From NCBI RefSeq assembly GCF_007990265.1, contig NZ_BJWH01000001.1:248001-312000 (forward strand): a stretch of DNA of 64,000 nt, written 5' to 3'. Shown in pieces: positions 22,588-31,426 of this stretch. Source of the stretch: Cellulomonas terrae. GTDB taxonomy: Bacteria; Actinomycetota; Actinomycetes; Actinomycetales; Cellulomonadaceae. The position numbers and the translations under genes are program-made. A model generated the notes under the pieces. That model made no database searches, had not been told where the DNA came from, and was given only the letters and a program-made list of their open reading frames with translations. Each line of letters begins with the position of its first letter. Within the stretch, counting starts at the first letter, position 1.

Positions 22588-24678
22588 TCAGCCCCGCAGC
22601 GCCAGGGCGAACGGCAGCACCGCCGTCGCGCCCGCCAGGCGCACCTCGCGCGCCGCGACCGTCATCGTCCAGCGACTGTCGACCAGGTCGTCGACGAGCA
22701 GCACCGGGCCGCCCGGCAGCGCCAGGCCGGACGCGTCGAGACGGTCCCAGACGCCCGCGAGACGGAACGCGCTGTTCCCGCCGGGTCCGCCGGTCGGGCC
22801 CCCGTCGCGAGGCGCCAGTGCGCCCGCGTAGGGCAGCCGGCCGATGTCCGCGAGCCCACGGGCCAGGGAGTCGACCAGCAGCGGGCGACGTCGCGACGGC
22901 AGCGCGACCACCGCGACCGGCCGCTCGTCCCATCCCCACTCGGCCAGCACCCGCACGCACCCCTGCAGCATCGCCGGCGTGATCGGTGCGTCGGTGGCAC
23001 CGGCCGCGAAGACGTCGCGCAGGGCGGTCCCCCAGCCCAGGTCGGTCAGCCGCGCCAGGGCACGGCCCTCGACCGCCCGCTCCCCCTCGGCGATCTTGCC
23101 GCGCACCGGCAGACCGAGCCGGTCGGCACCGACGGGCCACTGCGCGCGCGGCTCGATCGGCACCCCCACGCGGTCCAGGGACCGCTCGGCCGACGCCGCC
23201 GCACCCTCGGCGACGCCCTGGGGGTACCAGACACCCGCGCAGGAGTCGCAGCGCCCGCACGGGGCCGCCGTCTCGTCGTCCAGGCTGCGCTGCAGGAACT
23301 CCATCCGGCAGCCGTCCGTGCGCTCGTACTCGAGCATGTGCTCCTGCTCGGCCTGGCGGGCGGCCGCGATCCGCGCGTACCGCTCGGCGTCGTAGGTCCA
23401 CGGCTGCCCGGTGGCCACCCAGCCGCCCTGGACGCGGCGGACGGCACCGTCGACGTCGAGCACCTTGAGGAGCAGCTCCAGGGGCGTGCGCCGGACGTCG
23501 ACGTGGGCCTCCAGCGCCGGGGTCGACAGGGGTCGGTCCGACAGCTCGGCGATCACGCGCTGTGCGCGGTCCTCGTCGGGCATGGACGCCGTCGCGAAGT
23601 ACTGCCAGATGTCCCGGTCCTCGGGGCCGGGCAGCAGCAGCACGTCGGCGCTCGCCGTCGCGCGGCCGGCACGACCCACCTGCTGGTAGTAGGACACGGG
23701 CGACGAGGGCGCCCCCAGGTGCAGGACGAACCCCAGGTCCGGCTTGTCGAAGCCCATGCCGAGCGCGCTCGTCGCGACCAGCGCCTTGACCGTGTTCGCC
23801 TTGAGCGCCGACTCCGCGGCCTCCCGGTCGGCCGGGTCGGTCTGGCCCGTGTACGCGCGCACGTCGTGGCCCGCCTCGCGCAGCAGCCGGGCGGTGTCCT
23901 GCGCAGCGGCGACCGTGAGCGTGTAGATGATGCCCGAGCCGGGCAGGTCCCCCAGGTGGCTGAGCAGCCAGCCCAGCCGGGCGCGGGCGGTGGGCAGCCG
24001 GAGCACCCCGAGCCGCAGCGAGGCGCGCGCGAGCGGCCCGCGGATCGTCAGGACGCCGTCCGTCCCACCCGTGCCCAGCTGCTCCGCGACGTCCGCGACC
24101 ACCCGGCTGTTCGCGGTCGCCGTGGTCGCCAGCACCGGCACGCCTGCGGGCATCGTGGCGATGAGGTCGCGCAGGCGGCGGTAGTCGGGCCGGAAGTCGT
24201 GGCCCCAGTCGCTGATGCAGTGCGCCTCGTCGACCACCAGCAGGCCGAGGCGTCGCACGAGGGCCGGCAGCTGGTTCTCCCGGAACGCGGGGTTGTTGAG
24301 CCGCTCCGGCGAGACGAGCAGCACGTCGACCTCGTCGGCGGCGAGCCGTTGCAGCAGCTCGTCCCACTCGTGGGCGTTGGTCGAGTTGATCGCCACGGCA
24401 CGCACCCCGGCGCGCTCCGCGGCGGCGACCTGGTCCCGCATCAGCGCGAGCAGCGGGGACACCAGGACCGTCGGGCCGGCGCCCCGCTCCCGGAGCAGCA
24501 TCGTCGCGACGAAGTAGACCGCCGACTTCCCCCACCCGGTCCGCTGCACCACGAGCGCCCGGCGGTGGTCGTCGACGAGCGTCTCGATCGCCTCGAACTG
24601 TCCGTCGTGGAAGTCGGCGTCCGGGTTGCCCACCAGTCGGCGGAGGACGGCGAGGGCTGACTCACGGGTAGCGGGCAC
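22588..24678 (-). CDS. RecQ-family DNA helicase with C-terminal phosphoribosyltransferase-like domain
   Basis: 696 residues from GTG 24678 (MPATRESALAVLRRLVG); GTG 24705 would add nine residues without a better ribosome binding site. Helicase motifs: Q region DFHDGQFEAIE, Walker A QRTGWGKS at about 45-52, DEAH box LLVVDEAHCISDWGHDF, and in lobe 2 GMGFDKPDLGFV and QQVGRAGR. A zinc-binding cysteine cluster follows (CRMEFLQ to CGRCDSC). From about residue 530 the protein resembles a ComF-type phosphoribosyltransferase (VVALPSRRRPLLVDSLARGL) ending in the PRPP-loop motif PVLLVDDLVDSRWT at about 658-671. Convergent with pncA. Confidence 0.9.
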   Translation of the reverse strand: MPATRESALAVLRRLVGNPDADFHDGQFEAIETLVDDHRRALVVQRTGWGKSAVYFVATMLLRERGAGPTVLVSPLLALMRDQVAAAERAGVRAVAINSTNAHEWDELLQRLAADEVDVLLVSPERLNNPAFRENQLPALVRRLGLLVVDEAHCISDWGHDFRPDYRRLRDLIATMPAGVPVLATTATANSRVVADVAEQLGTGGTDGVLTIRGPLARASLRLGVLRLPTARARLGWLLSHLGDLPGSGIIYTLTVAAAQDTARLLREAGHDVRAYTGQTDPADREAAESALKANTVKALVATSALGMGFDKPDLGFVLHLGAPSSPVSYYQQVGRAGRATASADVLLLPGPEDRDIWQYFATASMPDEDRAQRVIAELSDRPLSTPALEAHVDVRRTPLELLLKVLDVDGAVRRVQGGWVATGQPWTYDAERYARIAAARQAEQEHMLEYERTDGCRMEFLQRSLDDETAAPCGRCDSCAGVWYPQGVAEGAAASAERSLDRVGVPIEPRAQWPVGADRLGLPVRGKIAEGERAVEGRALARLTDLGWGTALRDVFAAGATDAPITPAMLQGCVRVLAEWGWDERPVAVVALPSRRRPLLVDSLARGLADIGRLPYAGALAPRDGGPTGGPGGNSAFRLAGVWDRLDASGLALPGGPVLLVDDLVDSRWTMTVAAREVRLAGATAVLPFALALRG

Positions 24679-24709
24679 GCGCCCACCCTGCCAGCCCGCG
24701 CCCACACCC

Positions 24710-25540
24710 TCAGCCGACGCGCTGCAGCGCCCGCTCCCGCCGGGCGGCGACGCTGGACCCCGACTCCTTGCGCGTCATCCGCCGCAGCACGACGGGCGCC
24801 AGGACGACCCCGACGAGCGCCCACGCACCGAGGACGGCAGCGGTCGCCCACGGGCGCCACGACCCGCCGACCTCCGCGACGGCCGCCGCGTCGGGGAGGA
24901 AGGCGGCACGCACCCCGAGCCCGAGCCAGTACACCGGGAACGCCTGCGCGACGGCCTGCCACCCGGCCGCGAGCGCGGTGACCGGGACGAACACCCCGGA
25001 GATCGCGATGAGCCCCACCACCGGCAGCGCGACGTAACCGGCGCTGCGCGGGCTGCGGACGAGCGCGCCGAGCACCAGCCCGAGCGCCTGCGTCGCGACG
25101 AGACCGAGCACGAGCACCCAGGTGAAGGTCAGCCAGTCGACGGTCCGCAGGTCGACGCCGTCGACCAGGAGCGCCCCGCCGGCCACCACGACCGCGACGT
25201 AGAGGACGACGGTCCCGGAGACGGTGACGACCTTGCCGACGAGGTAGCCGGTGATCCCGCCGGGGGTGGCCCGCGCGCGGAGCACCGTGCCGTCCTCGCG
25301 GTCCGCGCTGAGGTACTGCACGTCGAGCAGCATGCCGAGGGCGACGAACATCCCCACGACGCCGGGCACCGCGAAGGCGCCGAGCGTCAGCCCGGACCCG
25401 AGGTCCCGGTGCTGGAGCAGCACGAGGGCGACGAGCGTCACGACGGGCCAGAGCAGGTGCCCGACGAGGTCGGCGCCGGTGACCGCCTGCCGCAGCTCGA
25501 TGAGTCCCCGACGCAGGCCGGGCCGCAGACCCGCCCTCAT
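24710..25540 (-). CDS. ABC-2 type transporter permease
   Basis: 276 residues from ATG 25540, overlapping the ATPase stop as ATGA. Six membrane segments are visible, with the ABC-2 features DVQYLSADREDGTVLRARATPGG and a late segment GLIAISGVFVPVTALAAGWQ. The C-terminus is basic (RRMTRKESGSSVAARRERALQ), on the cytoplasmic side. It forms an exporter with the ATPase encoded upstream. Confidence 0.9.
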   Translation of the reverse strand: MRAGLRPGLRRGLIELRQAVTGADLVGHLLWPVVTLVALVLLQHRDLGSGLTLGAFAVPGVVGMFVALGMLLDVQYLSADREDGTVLRARATPGGITGYLVGKVVTVSGTVVLYVAVVVAGGALLVDGVDLRTVDWLTFTWVLVLGLVATQALGLVLGALVRSPRSAGYVALPVVGLIAISGVFVPVTALAAGWQAVAQAFPVYWLGLGVRAAFLPDAAAVAEVGGSWRPWATAAVLGAWALVGVVLAPVVLRRMTRKESGSSVAARRERALQRVG

Positions 25541-26403
25541 GACTCGGCCCGCCGCACCAGCGCCAGGTAGGCGTCCTCGAGCGACGCCCGCCGGATCTCC
25601 AGGTCGGCGACCTCCGAGCCGTGCACGCGGAACAGGTCGCGGGCGAAGGCCGTGGAGTGCGGCGTCGACCGCACGAACCGCTCGCCCGTCAGCGTCCAGC
25701 GCACCTCGTCCTCGCCTGCGAACCGGCGCGCGAGCTCGTCGACCGTCCCCTCGGCGGCGATCCGACCGCCGTCGAGCACGAGGATCCGGTCGGCCAGGCT
25801 CTCGGCCTCCGCGAGGTCGTGGGTGGTGAGCAGGACCGTGGTGCCGTGCTCGTCCACGAGGCTGCGGACCAGGTCGTGGAACTCCCGTCGGGCCTCCGGG
25901 TCGAGCCCCGCGGTGGGTTCGTCGAGGACGAGCAGCTCGGGACGACCGACCGCGCCGACCGCGACGTCGAGCCGGCGACGCTGCCCGCCGGACAGGCGCC
26001 GGACCTCCTGGCGCGCCTGGTCGGCCAGCCCGACGGCGGTCAGCAGCCCGTCCGTGTCCCACGGTCGCCGGTGGCCGGGCGTGGAGTACGGGGCGTAGTA
26101 CGACCCGAGGTGCGCCAGGAGCTCACGCACCCGCCACCGGCCGTGGTCGCGCCACGACTGCAGGACGACGCCGATGCGAGCACGCCACCGCTCGTCGCCG
26201 TGCGCGGGATCGGCCCCGAGCACCTCCACGCGGCCCGCGGAGCGTCGCCGGAAGCCTTCGAGGATCTCGATCGTCGTCGTCTTGCCGGCTCCGTTCGGCC
26301 CCAGCAGCGCCACGACCTGTCCGGGCAGCACCTGGAACGACACGTCGTCCAGCACGTCCACGGACCCGTAGCGCATCCGCAGCCCTTCGACCTGCACCAC
26401 CAT
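25537..26403 (-). CDS. ABC transporter ATP-binding protein
   Basis: 288 residues from ATG 26403, chosen over ATG 26415 because GGAG lies 6 bases before it. Walker A GPNGAGKTTT, signature LSGGQRRRLDVAVG, Walker B LLVLDEPTAGLD and switch LLTTHDLAEAE are all intact. It powers the ABC-2 permease. Expression is governed by the symmetric promoter region at 26418-26484, shared with the divergent HTH gene, which is the likely regulator. Confidence 0.92.
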   Translation of the reverse strand: MVVQVEGLRMRYGSVDVLDDVSFQVLPGQVVALLGPNGAGKTTTIEILEGFRRRSAGRVEVLGADPAHGDERWRARIGVVLQSWRDHGRWRVRELLAHLGSYYAPYSTPGHRRPWDTDGLLTAVGLADQARQEVRRLSGGQRRRLDVAVGAVGRPELLVLDEPTAGLDPEARREFHDLVRSLVDEHGTTVLLTTHDLAEAESLADRILVLDGGRIAAEGTVDELARRFAGEDEVRWTLTGERFVRSTPHSTAFARDLFRVHGSEVADLEIRRASLEDAYLALVRRAES

Positions 26404-26417
26404 CACGTGCTCCATTC

Positions 26418-26484
26418 GTCAGTCTGGCCTGACAGTTGACGTCAGTCTGGATTGACATCGATCTCCTTGTCAATCCAGACTGAC
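26418..26484. promoter_or_regulatory. Symmetric interleaved divergent promoters with three operator copies
   Basis: A perfect inverted repeat has 17-bp arms at 26441-26457 (GTCAGTCTGGATTGACA) and 26468-26484 around a 10-bp spacer; a third, imperfect copy lies at 26418-26434. On the plus strand TTGACA (26452-26457) and CAGACT (26476-26481) are 18 bases apart, and the ATG at 26488 is 6 bases past the -10. The minus strand has exactly the same elements (TTGACA on 26468-26473, CAGACT on 26444-26449) firing toward the ABC genes. Each operator overlaps promoter elements of both directions. Confidence 0.75.
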
Positions 26485-26487
26485 ACC

Positions 26488-26688
26488 ATGGCCGACGACC
26501 TCTCCGCCCAGCTCCGCACGACCGACCCCGCGGTCGGGCTGCGGGCGGTCGGCGCGCTGCGACGGCTCGCCGAGCAGGTGGAGGCGCAGCAGGTCGCCCT
26601 CGCGCGCGAGCAGGGCTGGTCGTGGGAGCAGATCGGCGACGCCCTCGGGGTGGCCCGGCAGTCGGTGCACGCCAAGTACGGGAAGTAG
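26488..26688 (+). CDS. Small helix-turn-helix protein
   Basis: 66 residues from ATG 26488, which is 6 bases after a -10 element, implying a leaderless mRNA. An N-terminal helical part (TTDPAVGLRAVGALRRLAEQVEAQQVALAREQ) leads into a helix-turn-helix, WSWEQIGDALGVARQSVHAKYG, right at the C-terminus. It is likely the repressor acting at the operators just upstream. A Clp-N protein follows after 4 bases, a pairing seen in many actinobacteria. Confidence 0.85.
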   Translation: MADDLSAQLRTTDPAVGLRAVGALRRLAEQVEAQQVALAREQGWSWEQIGDALGVARQSVHAKYGK

Positions 26689-26692
26689 GCCC

Positions 26693-27151
26693 ATGTTCGA
26701 TCGACTCACCCCCGCCGCCCGCGCAGCCGTCGCCGCCGGGGACGACGAGGCCGCCCTGCGCGGGGACCGCCGCGTCGGCACCGACCACCTGCTCCTCGGC
26801 CTGCTGCACGACCGGGAGATCGCCGACCTGGTGGGCGTCGACGTCGAGACGGCACGGTCCCGGCTGCGCGCGCTCGACGAGACGGCCCTCGCCGCGCTCG
26901 GCATCACGAGCCCCGACCTCGGCGGCGCCGTCGCCATCAGCCGTCGCAGCGCACGGCAACCGACGTCCGGGTTCCGCGCGGTCCTGCCGCTCGCCTACAC
27001 CCTGGCCGCGAACGAGAGAGCACGCCGCGTCACCCCGCGGCACCTGCTGCTCGCACTCCTGACGCGCGACGAGCCGGACCCGGCGGCGACGCTCCTGGCC
27101 GCGCTCGAGGTCCGCCCCGCCGACGTGCGCGCACGGGCGGCCCGGACATGA
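26693..27151 (+). CDS. Clp N-terminal domain protein without ATPase
   Basis: 152 residues. Two Clp-N repeats are visible: RRVGTDHLLLGLLHD near 25-40 and RRVTPRHLLLALLTRDEPDPA near 105-125. These match the substrate/adaptor-binding domain of ClpA/ClpC, but no AAA+ module follows, so it cannot unfold proteins itself. It probably acts as a stand-alone adaptor or ligand-sensing partner of the HTH protein encoded 4 bases upstream. A perfect hairpin ends the transcript. Confidence 0.85.
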   Translation: MFDRLTPAARAAVAAGDDEAALRGDRRVGTDHLLLGLLHDREIADLVGVDVETARSRLRALDETALAALGITSPDLGGAVAISRRSARQPTSGFRAVLPLAYTLAANERARRVTPRHLLLALLTRDEPDPAATLLAALEVRPADVRARAART

Positions 27152-27153
27152 CG

Positions 27154-27182
27154 CGACCCCGGACCGCGCAGGTCCGGGGTCG
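27154..27182 (+). terminator. Perfect 12-bp hairpin after the Clp-N gene
   Basis: CGACCCCGGACC (27154-27165) and its exact reverse complement (27171-27182) enclose a 5-base loop, beginning 3 bases after the stop codon. It separates the HTH/Clp-N operon from tRNA-Tyr. Confidence 0.8.
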
Positions 27183-27192
27183 TGTCGCAACG

Positions 27193-27274
27193 TGGCGGGT
27201 GAGGGATTCGAACCCCCGTAGGCGTTGCCAGCTGATTTACAGTCAGCCCCCTTTGGCCACTCGGGTAACCCGCC
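27193..27274 (-). tRNA. tRNA-Tyr (anticodon GTA)
   Basis: On the minus strand: acceptor GGCGGGT/ACCCGCC, long class II variable arm, anticodon loop CTGTAAA within GCTGA/TCAGC stem, T loop TTCGAAT, discriminator A. 82 bases, as expected for a type II tRNA. It is divergent from the yajQ gene. Confidence 0.95.
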
Positions 27275-27414
27275 GGGGATGCCTGCCGAACGAGCCGACG
27301 CCCCAGGGGCGAACGCGCGTGCAGCGTGCGGGTGGAAGGATAGCAACACCCGGGCGGTGCTAGCGAAACGCCCCAGCGACCAGACCCGCACCCGCGGGCA
27401 GCAGGAGGAGAACC

Positions 27415-27921
27415 ATGGCGAGCGAAGCCTCGTTCGACGTCGTCAGCAAGGTCGACCGCCAGGAGGTGGACAACGCGCTCAACCAGGCCAGCAAGGAGAT
27501 CGCCCAGCGGTACGACTTCAAGGGCGTGGGCGCGTCGATCGCCTGGAGCGGCGAGAAGATCCTCATGATCGCCAACTCGTCCGAGCGTGTGCTCGCCGTG
27601 CTCGACGTGTTCCAGACCAAGCTGATCCGCCGCGGCATCTCGCTGAAGTCGCTCGACACCGGCGGCGACGACGGCCCCGAGCCCAAGCCGTCCGGCAAGG
27701 AGTACCGCCTCGAGGCGCTCATCAAGGAGGGCCTCAGCAGCGAGACCGCCAAGAAGGTCGCCAAGATCATCCGCGACGAGGGCCCCAAGGGCATCAAGAC
27801 GCAGATCCAGGGCGACGAGCTGCGCGTCACCGGTAAGAGTCGCGACGACCTGCAGGCGGTCATCGCGCTGCTCAAGGGCGCCGACGTCGACGCCGACCTG
27901 CAGTTCACCAACTACCGCTGA
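27415..27921 (+). CDS. YajQ family nucleotide-binding protein
   Basis: 168 residues from ATG 27415, with GGAGGAG upstream. Hallmarks are [32 protein letters not shown] at the start, a middle [16 protein letters not shown] and the C-terminal [17 protein letters not shown] followed by DLQFTNYR. YajQ proteins have two ferredoxin-like folds; some bind cyclic-di-GMP, others nucleotides or RNA. No operon partner is evident; htpX is convergent 9 bases beyond. Confidence 0.95.
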   Translation: MASEASFDVVSKVDRQEVDNALNQASKEIAQRYDFKGVGASIAWSGEKILMIANSSERVLAVLDVFQTKLIRRGISLKSLDTGGDDGPEPKPSGKEYRLEALIKEGLSSETAKKVAKIIRDEGPKGIKTQIQGDELRVTGKSRDDLQAVIALLKGADVDADLQFTNYR

Positions 27922-27930
27922 GCGTCCTGC

Positions 27931-28815
27931 TCAGTAGCGCGTGATGCCGTCCTGCGGGCCCGCCTGGGCCTGCAGGCGGGCGATGCGGTCGGCCATGGGC
28001 GGGTGCGTCGAGAAGAGCCGGGCGAGGCCTGCGCCCCGGAACGGGTTCGCGATCATCAGGTGCGAGACGTCGACGAGCTCGCGGTCCTGCGGCAGCGGTC
28101 GGGCCTTGGTGCCCTGCTCGAGCTTGCGCAGCGCGGAGGCCAGGGCGAGCGGGTCGCCGGTCAGCCGGGCGCCGTCCTCGTCGGCGTCGAACTCGCGGGT
28201 ACGGGTGATCGCGAGCTGGATCATCATCGCGGCCAGCGGGGCGAGGATCGCGAGCAGCAGGCCCGCGATGGGGTTGCCACCGCGGTCGCGGTCGCTGCCG
28301 CCGCCGAAGAAGAGCGCGAACTGCGCGAGCGACGTGATGACGCCGGCCACCGCGGCGGCCACCGACGACGTGAGGATGTCGCGGTTGTAGACGTGCATGA
28401 GCTCGTGGCCGAGGACGCCGCGCAGCTCGCGCTCGTCGAGGATCTGCAGGATGCCCTCGGTGCAGCAGACCGCGGCGTTCTTCGGGTTGCGGCCGGTGGC
28501 GAACGCGTTGGGGGCGGCCGTCGGCGAGACGTAGAGCCGCGGCATCGGCTGGCGGGCGGCGGTGGAGAGCTCGCGGACGATGCGGTACATGGCCGGCTGC
28601 TCGATCTCGCTGACCGGGCGGGCGCGCATCGCGCGGATCGCGATCTTGTCGGAGTTCCAGTAGCTGTACGCCGTCGCGACGAGACCGATCACGGTGAACA
28701 GCAGCAGGAACTTCGGGGTCCCGCGGCCGAGCAACCAGCCGATGCCGAGCAGGACGGCCCACATCACGCCGAACAGCGCGGCCGTCTTCAGTCCGTTGTA
28801 GTGCCGGTGGCCCAT
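27931..28815 (-). CDS. htpX: Zinc metalloprotease HtpX
   Basis: 294 residues from ATG 28815 ([16 protein letters not shown]). Two N-terminal membrane segments at about 10-30 and 37-52, the active site HELMH at 137-141, two further hydrophobic segments after it, and the third zinc ligand region [13 protein letters not shown]. It is a membrane-bound M48 protease that clears damaged membrane proteins. Longer upstream frames lack the N-terminal anchor context and were rejected. Confidence 0.95.
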   Translation of the reverse strand: MGHRHYNGLKTAALFGVMWAVLLGIGWLLGRGTPKFLLLFTVIGLVATAYSYWNSDKIAIRAMRARPVSEIEQPAMYRIVRELSTAARQPMPRLYVSPTAAPNAFATGRNPKNAAVCCTEGILQILDERELRGVLGHELMHVYNRDILTSSVAAAVAGVITSLAQFALFFGGGSDRDRGGNPIAGLLLAILAPLAAMMIQLAITRTREFDADEDGARLTGDPLALASALRKLEQGTKARPLPQDRELVDVSHLMIANPFRGAGLARLFSTHPPMADRIARLQAQAGPQDGITRY

Positions 28816-28921
28816 GGATGCTCTCTCTCGTGACTGCTGTGCACCGGTGGAACGCTCGTGGGAGAGCACCGGTTCCCTCGTATCCTGACCCCACGCCCGC
28901 CCCGAGACCCTGGAGCACGCC

Positions 28922-29761
28922 GTGCGCAGATCCCGATGGACCACCCTCGCTGCCCTCGTCGCCCTCACGCTCGCGGCCTGTGCACCCACCGACGACACCG
29001 GCTCGTCCGACGACGCGACCGCCGGCGCGCTGCCCACGGTCACGGACGGTGTCCTGACGATCGCCACCTCCGACCCCGCCTACGAGCCGTGGGTGGTCGA
29101 CAACGACCCGACCACCGGTGAGGGCTTCGAGTCCGCCGTGGCCTATGCGGTCGCGGACCAGCTGGGCTTCGACGAGGACCACGTCGAGTGGACCGTCGCC
29201 AGCTTCGACCAGATCATCGCGCCGGGTGCGAAGGACTTCGACTTCGCGATCAACCAGGTGTCGATCAGCGACGAGCGCAGGGCGAACCTGGACTTCTCGT
29301 CGCCGTACTACACGACCTCGCAGGCCGTCGTGACGCTCGAGGGGGCAGCCGGTGCGGACGCGACGACGCTCGCCGACCTCAAGGCGCTCAAGATCGGCGC
29401 GATGGTGGGCACGACGAGCCTCACCGCCGCCCAGGAGACCATCGACCCGACCACGCCGGTGTCGCCGTTCAACGACAACGACCAGGTCAAGCAGGCCCTG
29501 ACCGCCGGCCTCGTCGACGCGATCGTGGTGGACCTGCCGACCGCGCTGTACATCACGGCGGCGGAGCTCGACGGCGGGCTCCTGCTCGGCCAGCTCCCGG
29601 ACAGCGCGGGCGGTGACCAGTTCGGGCTCGTGCTCGACAAGGGCAGCGCGCTGACCGCCGCGGTGACCGACGCCGTCGACGCCCTGAGCGAGGACGGCAC
29701 CCTGGGCGACCTCGAGGCGGAGTGGCTCACCGACGCCGCGGGTGCTCCGGTCCTCCAGTGA
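28922..29761 (+). CDS. Polar amino acid ABC transporter, substrate-binding lipoprotein
   Basis: 279 residues from GTG 28922, with GGAG about 8 bases upstream. The signal peptide ends in lipobox LTLAAC. The mature part is a family 3 solute-binding protein: [33 protein letters not shown], the ligand-contacting [20 protein letters not shown], and the second lobe [10 protein letters not shown]. It binds an amino acid outside the membrane and passes it to the permease and ATPase that follow with 4-base overlaps. A candidate -10, TATCCT, lies at 28881-28886. Confidence 0.9.
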   Translation: MRRSRWTTLAALVALTLAACAPTDDTGSSDDATAGALPTVTDGVLTIATSDPAYEPWVVDNDPTTGEGFESAVAYAVADQLGFDEDHVEWTVASFDQIIAPGAKDFDFAINQVSISDERRANLDFSSPYYTTSQAVVTLEGAAGADATTLADLKALKIGAMVGTTSLTAAQETIDPTTPVSPFNDNDQVKQALTAGLVDAIVVDLPTALYITAAELDGGLLLGQLPDSAGGDQFGLVLDKGSALTAAVTDAVDALSEDGTLGDLEAEWLTDAAGAPVLQ

Positions 29762-30624
29762 GCTGGGTGCCCTCCGAGCGCCAGCAGGAGCGGGACGCCT
29801 ACCGTCGCAGCCGCGCGCACCGGTCCACCGCGCTGGCGGTCGTGTCCACCGTCGCGCTGGTCGCGGTCGCCGTCCTCGCACTGACGTCCTCCCCGGGGTG
29901 GCCGCGCGTCAGGGCGTCGTTCTTCGACTGGCAGGTCGCGCAGGAGTCGTTCCCCGCGATCCTGCAGGGGCTCTGGCTGAACATCCGGGTCATGGCCGTG
30001 AGCGCGGTCCTCATCGTGATCGTCGCGATGGGGCTCGCGCTCGCCCGCACCCTGCGCGGCCCGGTGTTCTTCCCCGTCCGGGCGCTGGCCACCGGGTACG
30101 TCGACGTGTTCCGCGGCCTGCCTCTGATCCTCGTCCTGCTGCTCGTCGGGTTCGGGCTGCCCGGGCTGCGGCTGCAGGGCATCCCGACGTCCGCGGTCGC
30201 GCTGGGCACGCTCGCGCTCGTGCTGACCTACTCCGCGTACGTCGCGGAGGTGTTCCGCGCCGGGATCGAGTCGGTGCACCCCTCGCAGGTCGCCGCCGCG
30301 CGGTCGCTCGGGCTGACCCGCGCGCAGGCCATGCGGCACGTTGTGCTCCCCCAGGCGGTCCGGCGCGTCGTCCCGCCGCTCCTGAACGACCTGGTCGCGC
30401 TGTCCAAGGACTCCGGGCTCATCTCGATCCTCGGGGCCATCGACGCCGTCCGCGCCGCCCAGATCGAGACCGCGCGCTACGCCAACTTCACGCCGTACGT
30501 CGTCGCCGGGGTGCTGTTCGTCGCACTCACCATCCCGCTGACGCGGTTCACCGACGTCCTGGCACGGCGCTCCGGCTGGGTCGGGGCCCAGAGCACGCTC
30601 GCCGGCGGCGGGGCGCTGCGATGA
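29758..30624 (+). CDS. Amino acid ABC transporter permease (HisM/GlnP type)
   Basis: 288 residues from GTG 29758, overlapping the binding-protein stop as GTGA. After a polar start, one hydrophobic segment (LAVVSTVALVAVAVLALTS) precedes the standard core. The EAA loop that contacts the ATPase is SVHPSQVAAARSLGLTRAQAMRHVVLP, and the family signature FRGLPLILVLLLVGFGLPGL is present. It forms a homodimeric channel for polar amino acid uptake. Confidence 0.92.
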   Translation: MSWVPSERQQERDAYRRSRAHRSTALAVVSTVALVAVAVLALTSSPGWPRVRASFFDWQVAQESFPAILQGLWLNIRVMAVSAVLIVIVAMGLALARTLRGPVFFPVRALATGYVDVFRGLPLILVLLLVGFGLPGLRLQGIPTSAVALGTLALVLTYSAYVAEVFRAGIESVHPSQVAAARSLGLTRAQAMRHVVLPQAVRRVVPPLLNDLVALSKDSGLISILGAIDAVRAAQIETARYANFTPYVVAGVLFVALTIPLTRFTDVLARRSGWVGAQSTLAGGGALR

Positions 30625-31406
30625 GCCCGGGACGCCTCAAGGACCCGAGCCTGCGGCACCCCCCGAGCCTCGGGCGCCCGCTGCTGTCCGTCCGCGGGGT
30701 CCGCAAGGCGTTCGGGGAGCACGTCGTGCTCGACGACCTCTCCCTCGACGTCCACGCGCACCAGGTCGTCGTGCTCATCGGCGCGTCCGGCTCCGGCAAG
30801 TCCACCCTGCTGCGATGCATCGACCTGCTCGAGGACGTCGACGACGGCGTGATCGAGCTGGAGGGGCAGGACATCACCGACCCCCGGCTGGACGCGAACG
30901 CCGTGCGCGCCCGGATCGGGATGGTGTTCCAGGCCTACAACCTGTTCCCGCACCTGCGCGTGATCGACAACGTGACCCTCGCGCCGCGACTGGTGCACAG
31001 GACGCCGCCCGAGCAGGCGCGGGCCGACGCGCTGGCCGTGCTCGACCGGGTCGGGCTGGCCGCCAAGGCGCAGGCGTTCCCCGACGAGCTGTCCGGCGGT
31101 CAGCAGCAGCGCGTCGCGATCGCCCGCGCCCTCGTCGCCAAGCCCGCCGTCATGCTCCTCGACGAGGTCACCAGCGCGCTCGACCCGGAGCTCGTCGGCG
31201 AGGTCCTCTCGCTGCTGACCGAGCTCAAGGCGACCGGGCTGACGATGGTCGTGGCCACCCACGAGATGGGCTTCGCGCGCGAGGTCGCCGACGAGGTCTG
31301 CTTCCTGCACGAGGGCCGCGTGCACGAGCGGGGCACGCCGGCGCAGGTGCTGGAGAACCCCCGCGAGGAGCGCACGCGCGAGTTCCTCCGCCGCATCACG
31401 GGCTGA
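30621..31406 (+). CDS. Amino acid ABC transporter ATP-binding protein
   Basis: 261 residues from ATG 30621, overlapping the permease stop as ATGA. Walker A GASGSGKSTLL, Q-loop VFQAYNLFPHL (the polar amino acid transporter pattern), signature LSGGQQQRVAIARAL, Walker B VMLLDEVTSALD and switch ATHEMGFAREVAD. The N-terminal 20 residues are an extra polar stretch. It energises uptake with the two upstream genes. Confidence 0.95.
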   Translation: MSPGRLKDPSLRHPPSLGRPLLSVRGVRKAFGEHVVLDDLSLDVHAHQVVVLIGASGSGKSTLLRCIDLLEDVDDGVIELEGQDITDPRLDANAVRARIGMVFQAYNLFPHLRVIDNVTLAPRLVHRTPPEQARADALAVLDRVGLAAKAQAFPDELSGGQQQRVAIARALVAKPAVMLLDEVTSALDPELVGEVLSLLTELKATGLTMVVATHEMGFAREVADEVCFLHEGRVHERGTPAQVLENPREERTREFLRRITG

Positions 31407-31426
31407 GCCCGCCGCACGACCCAACA

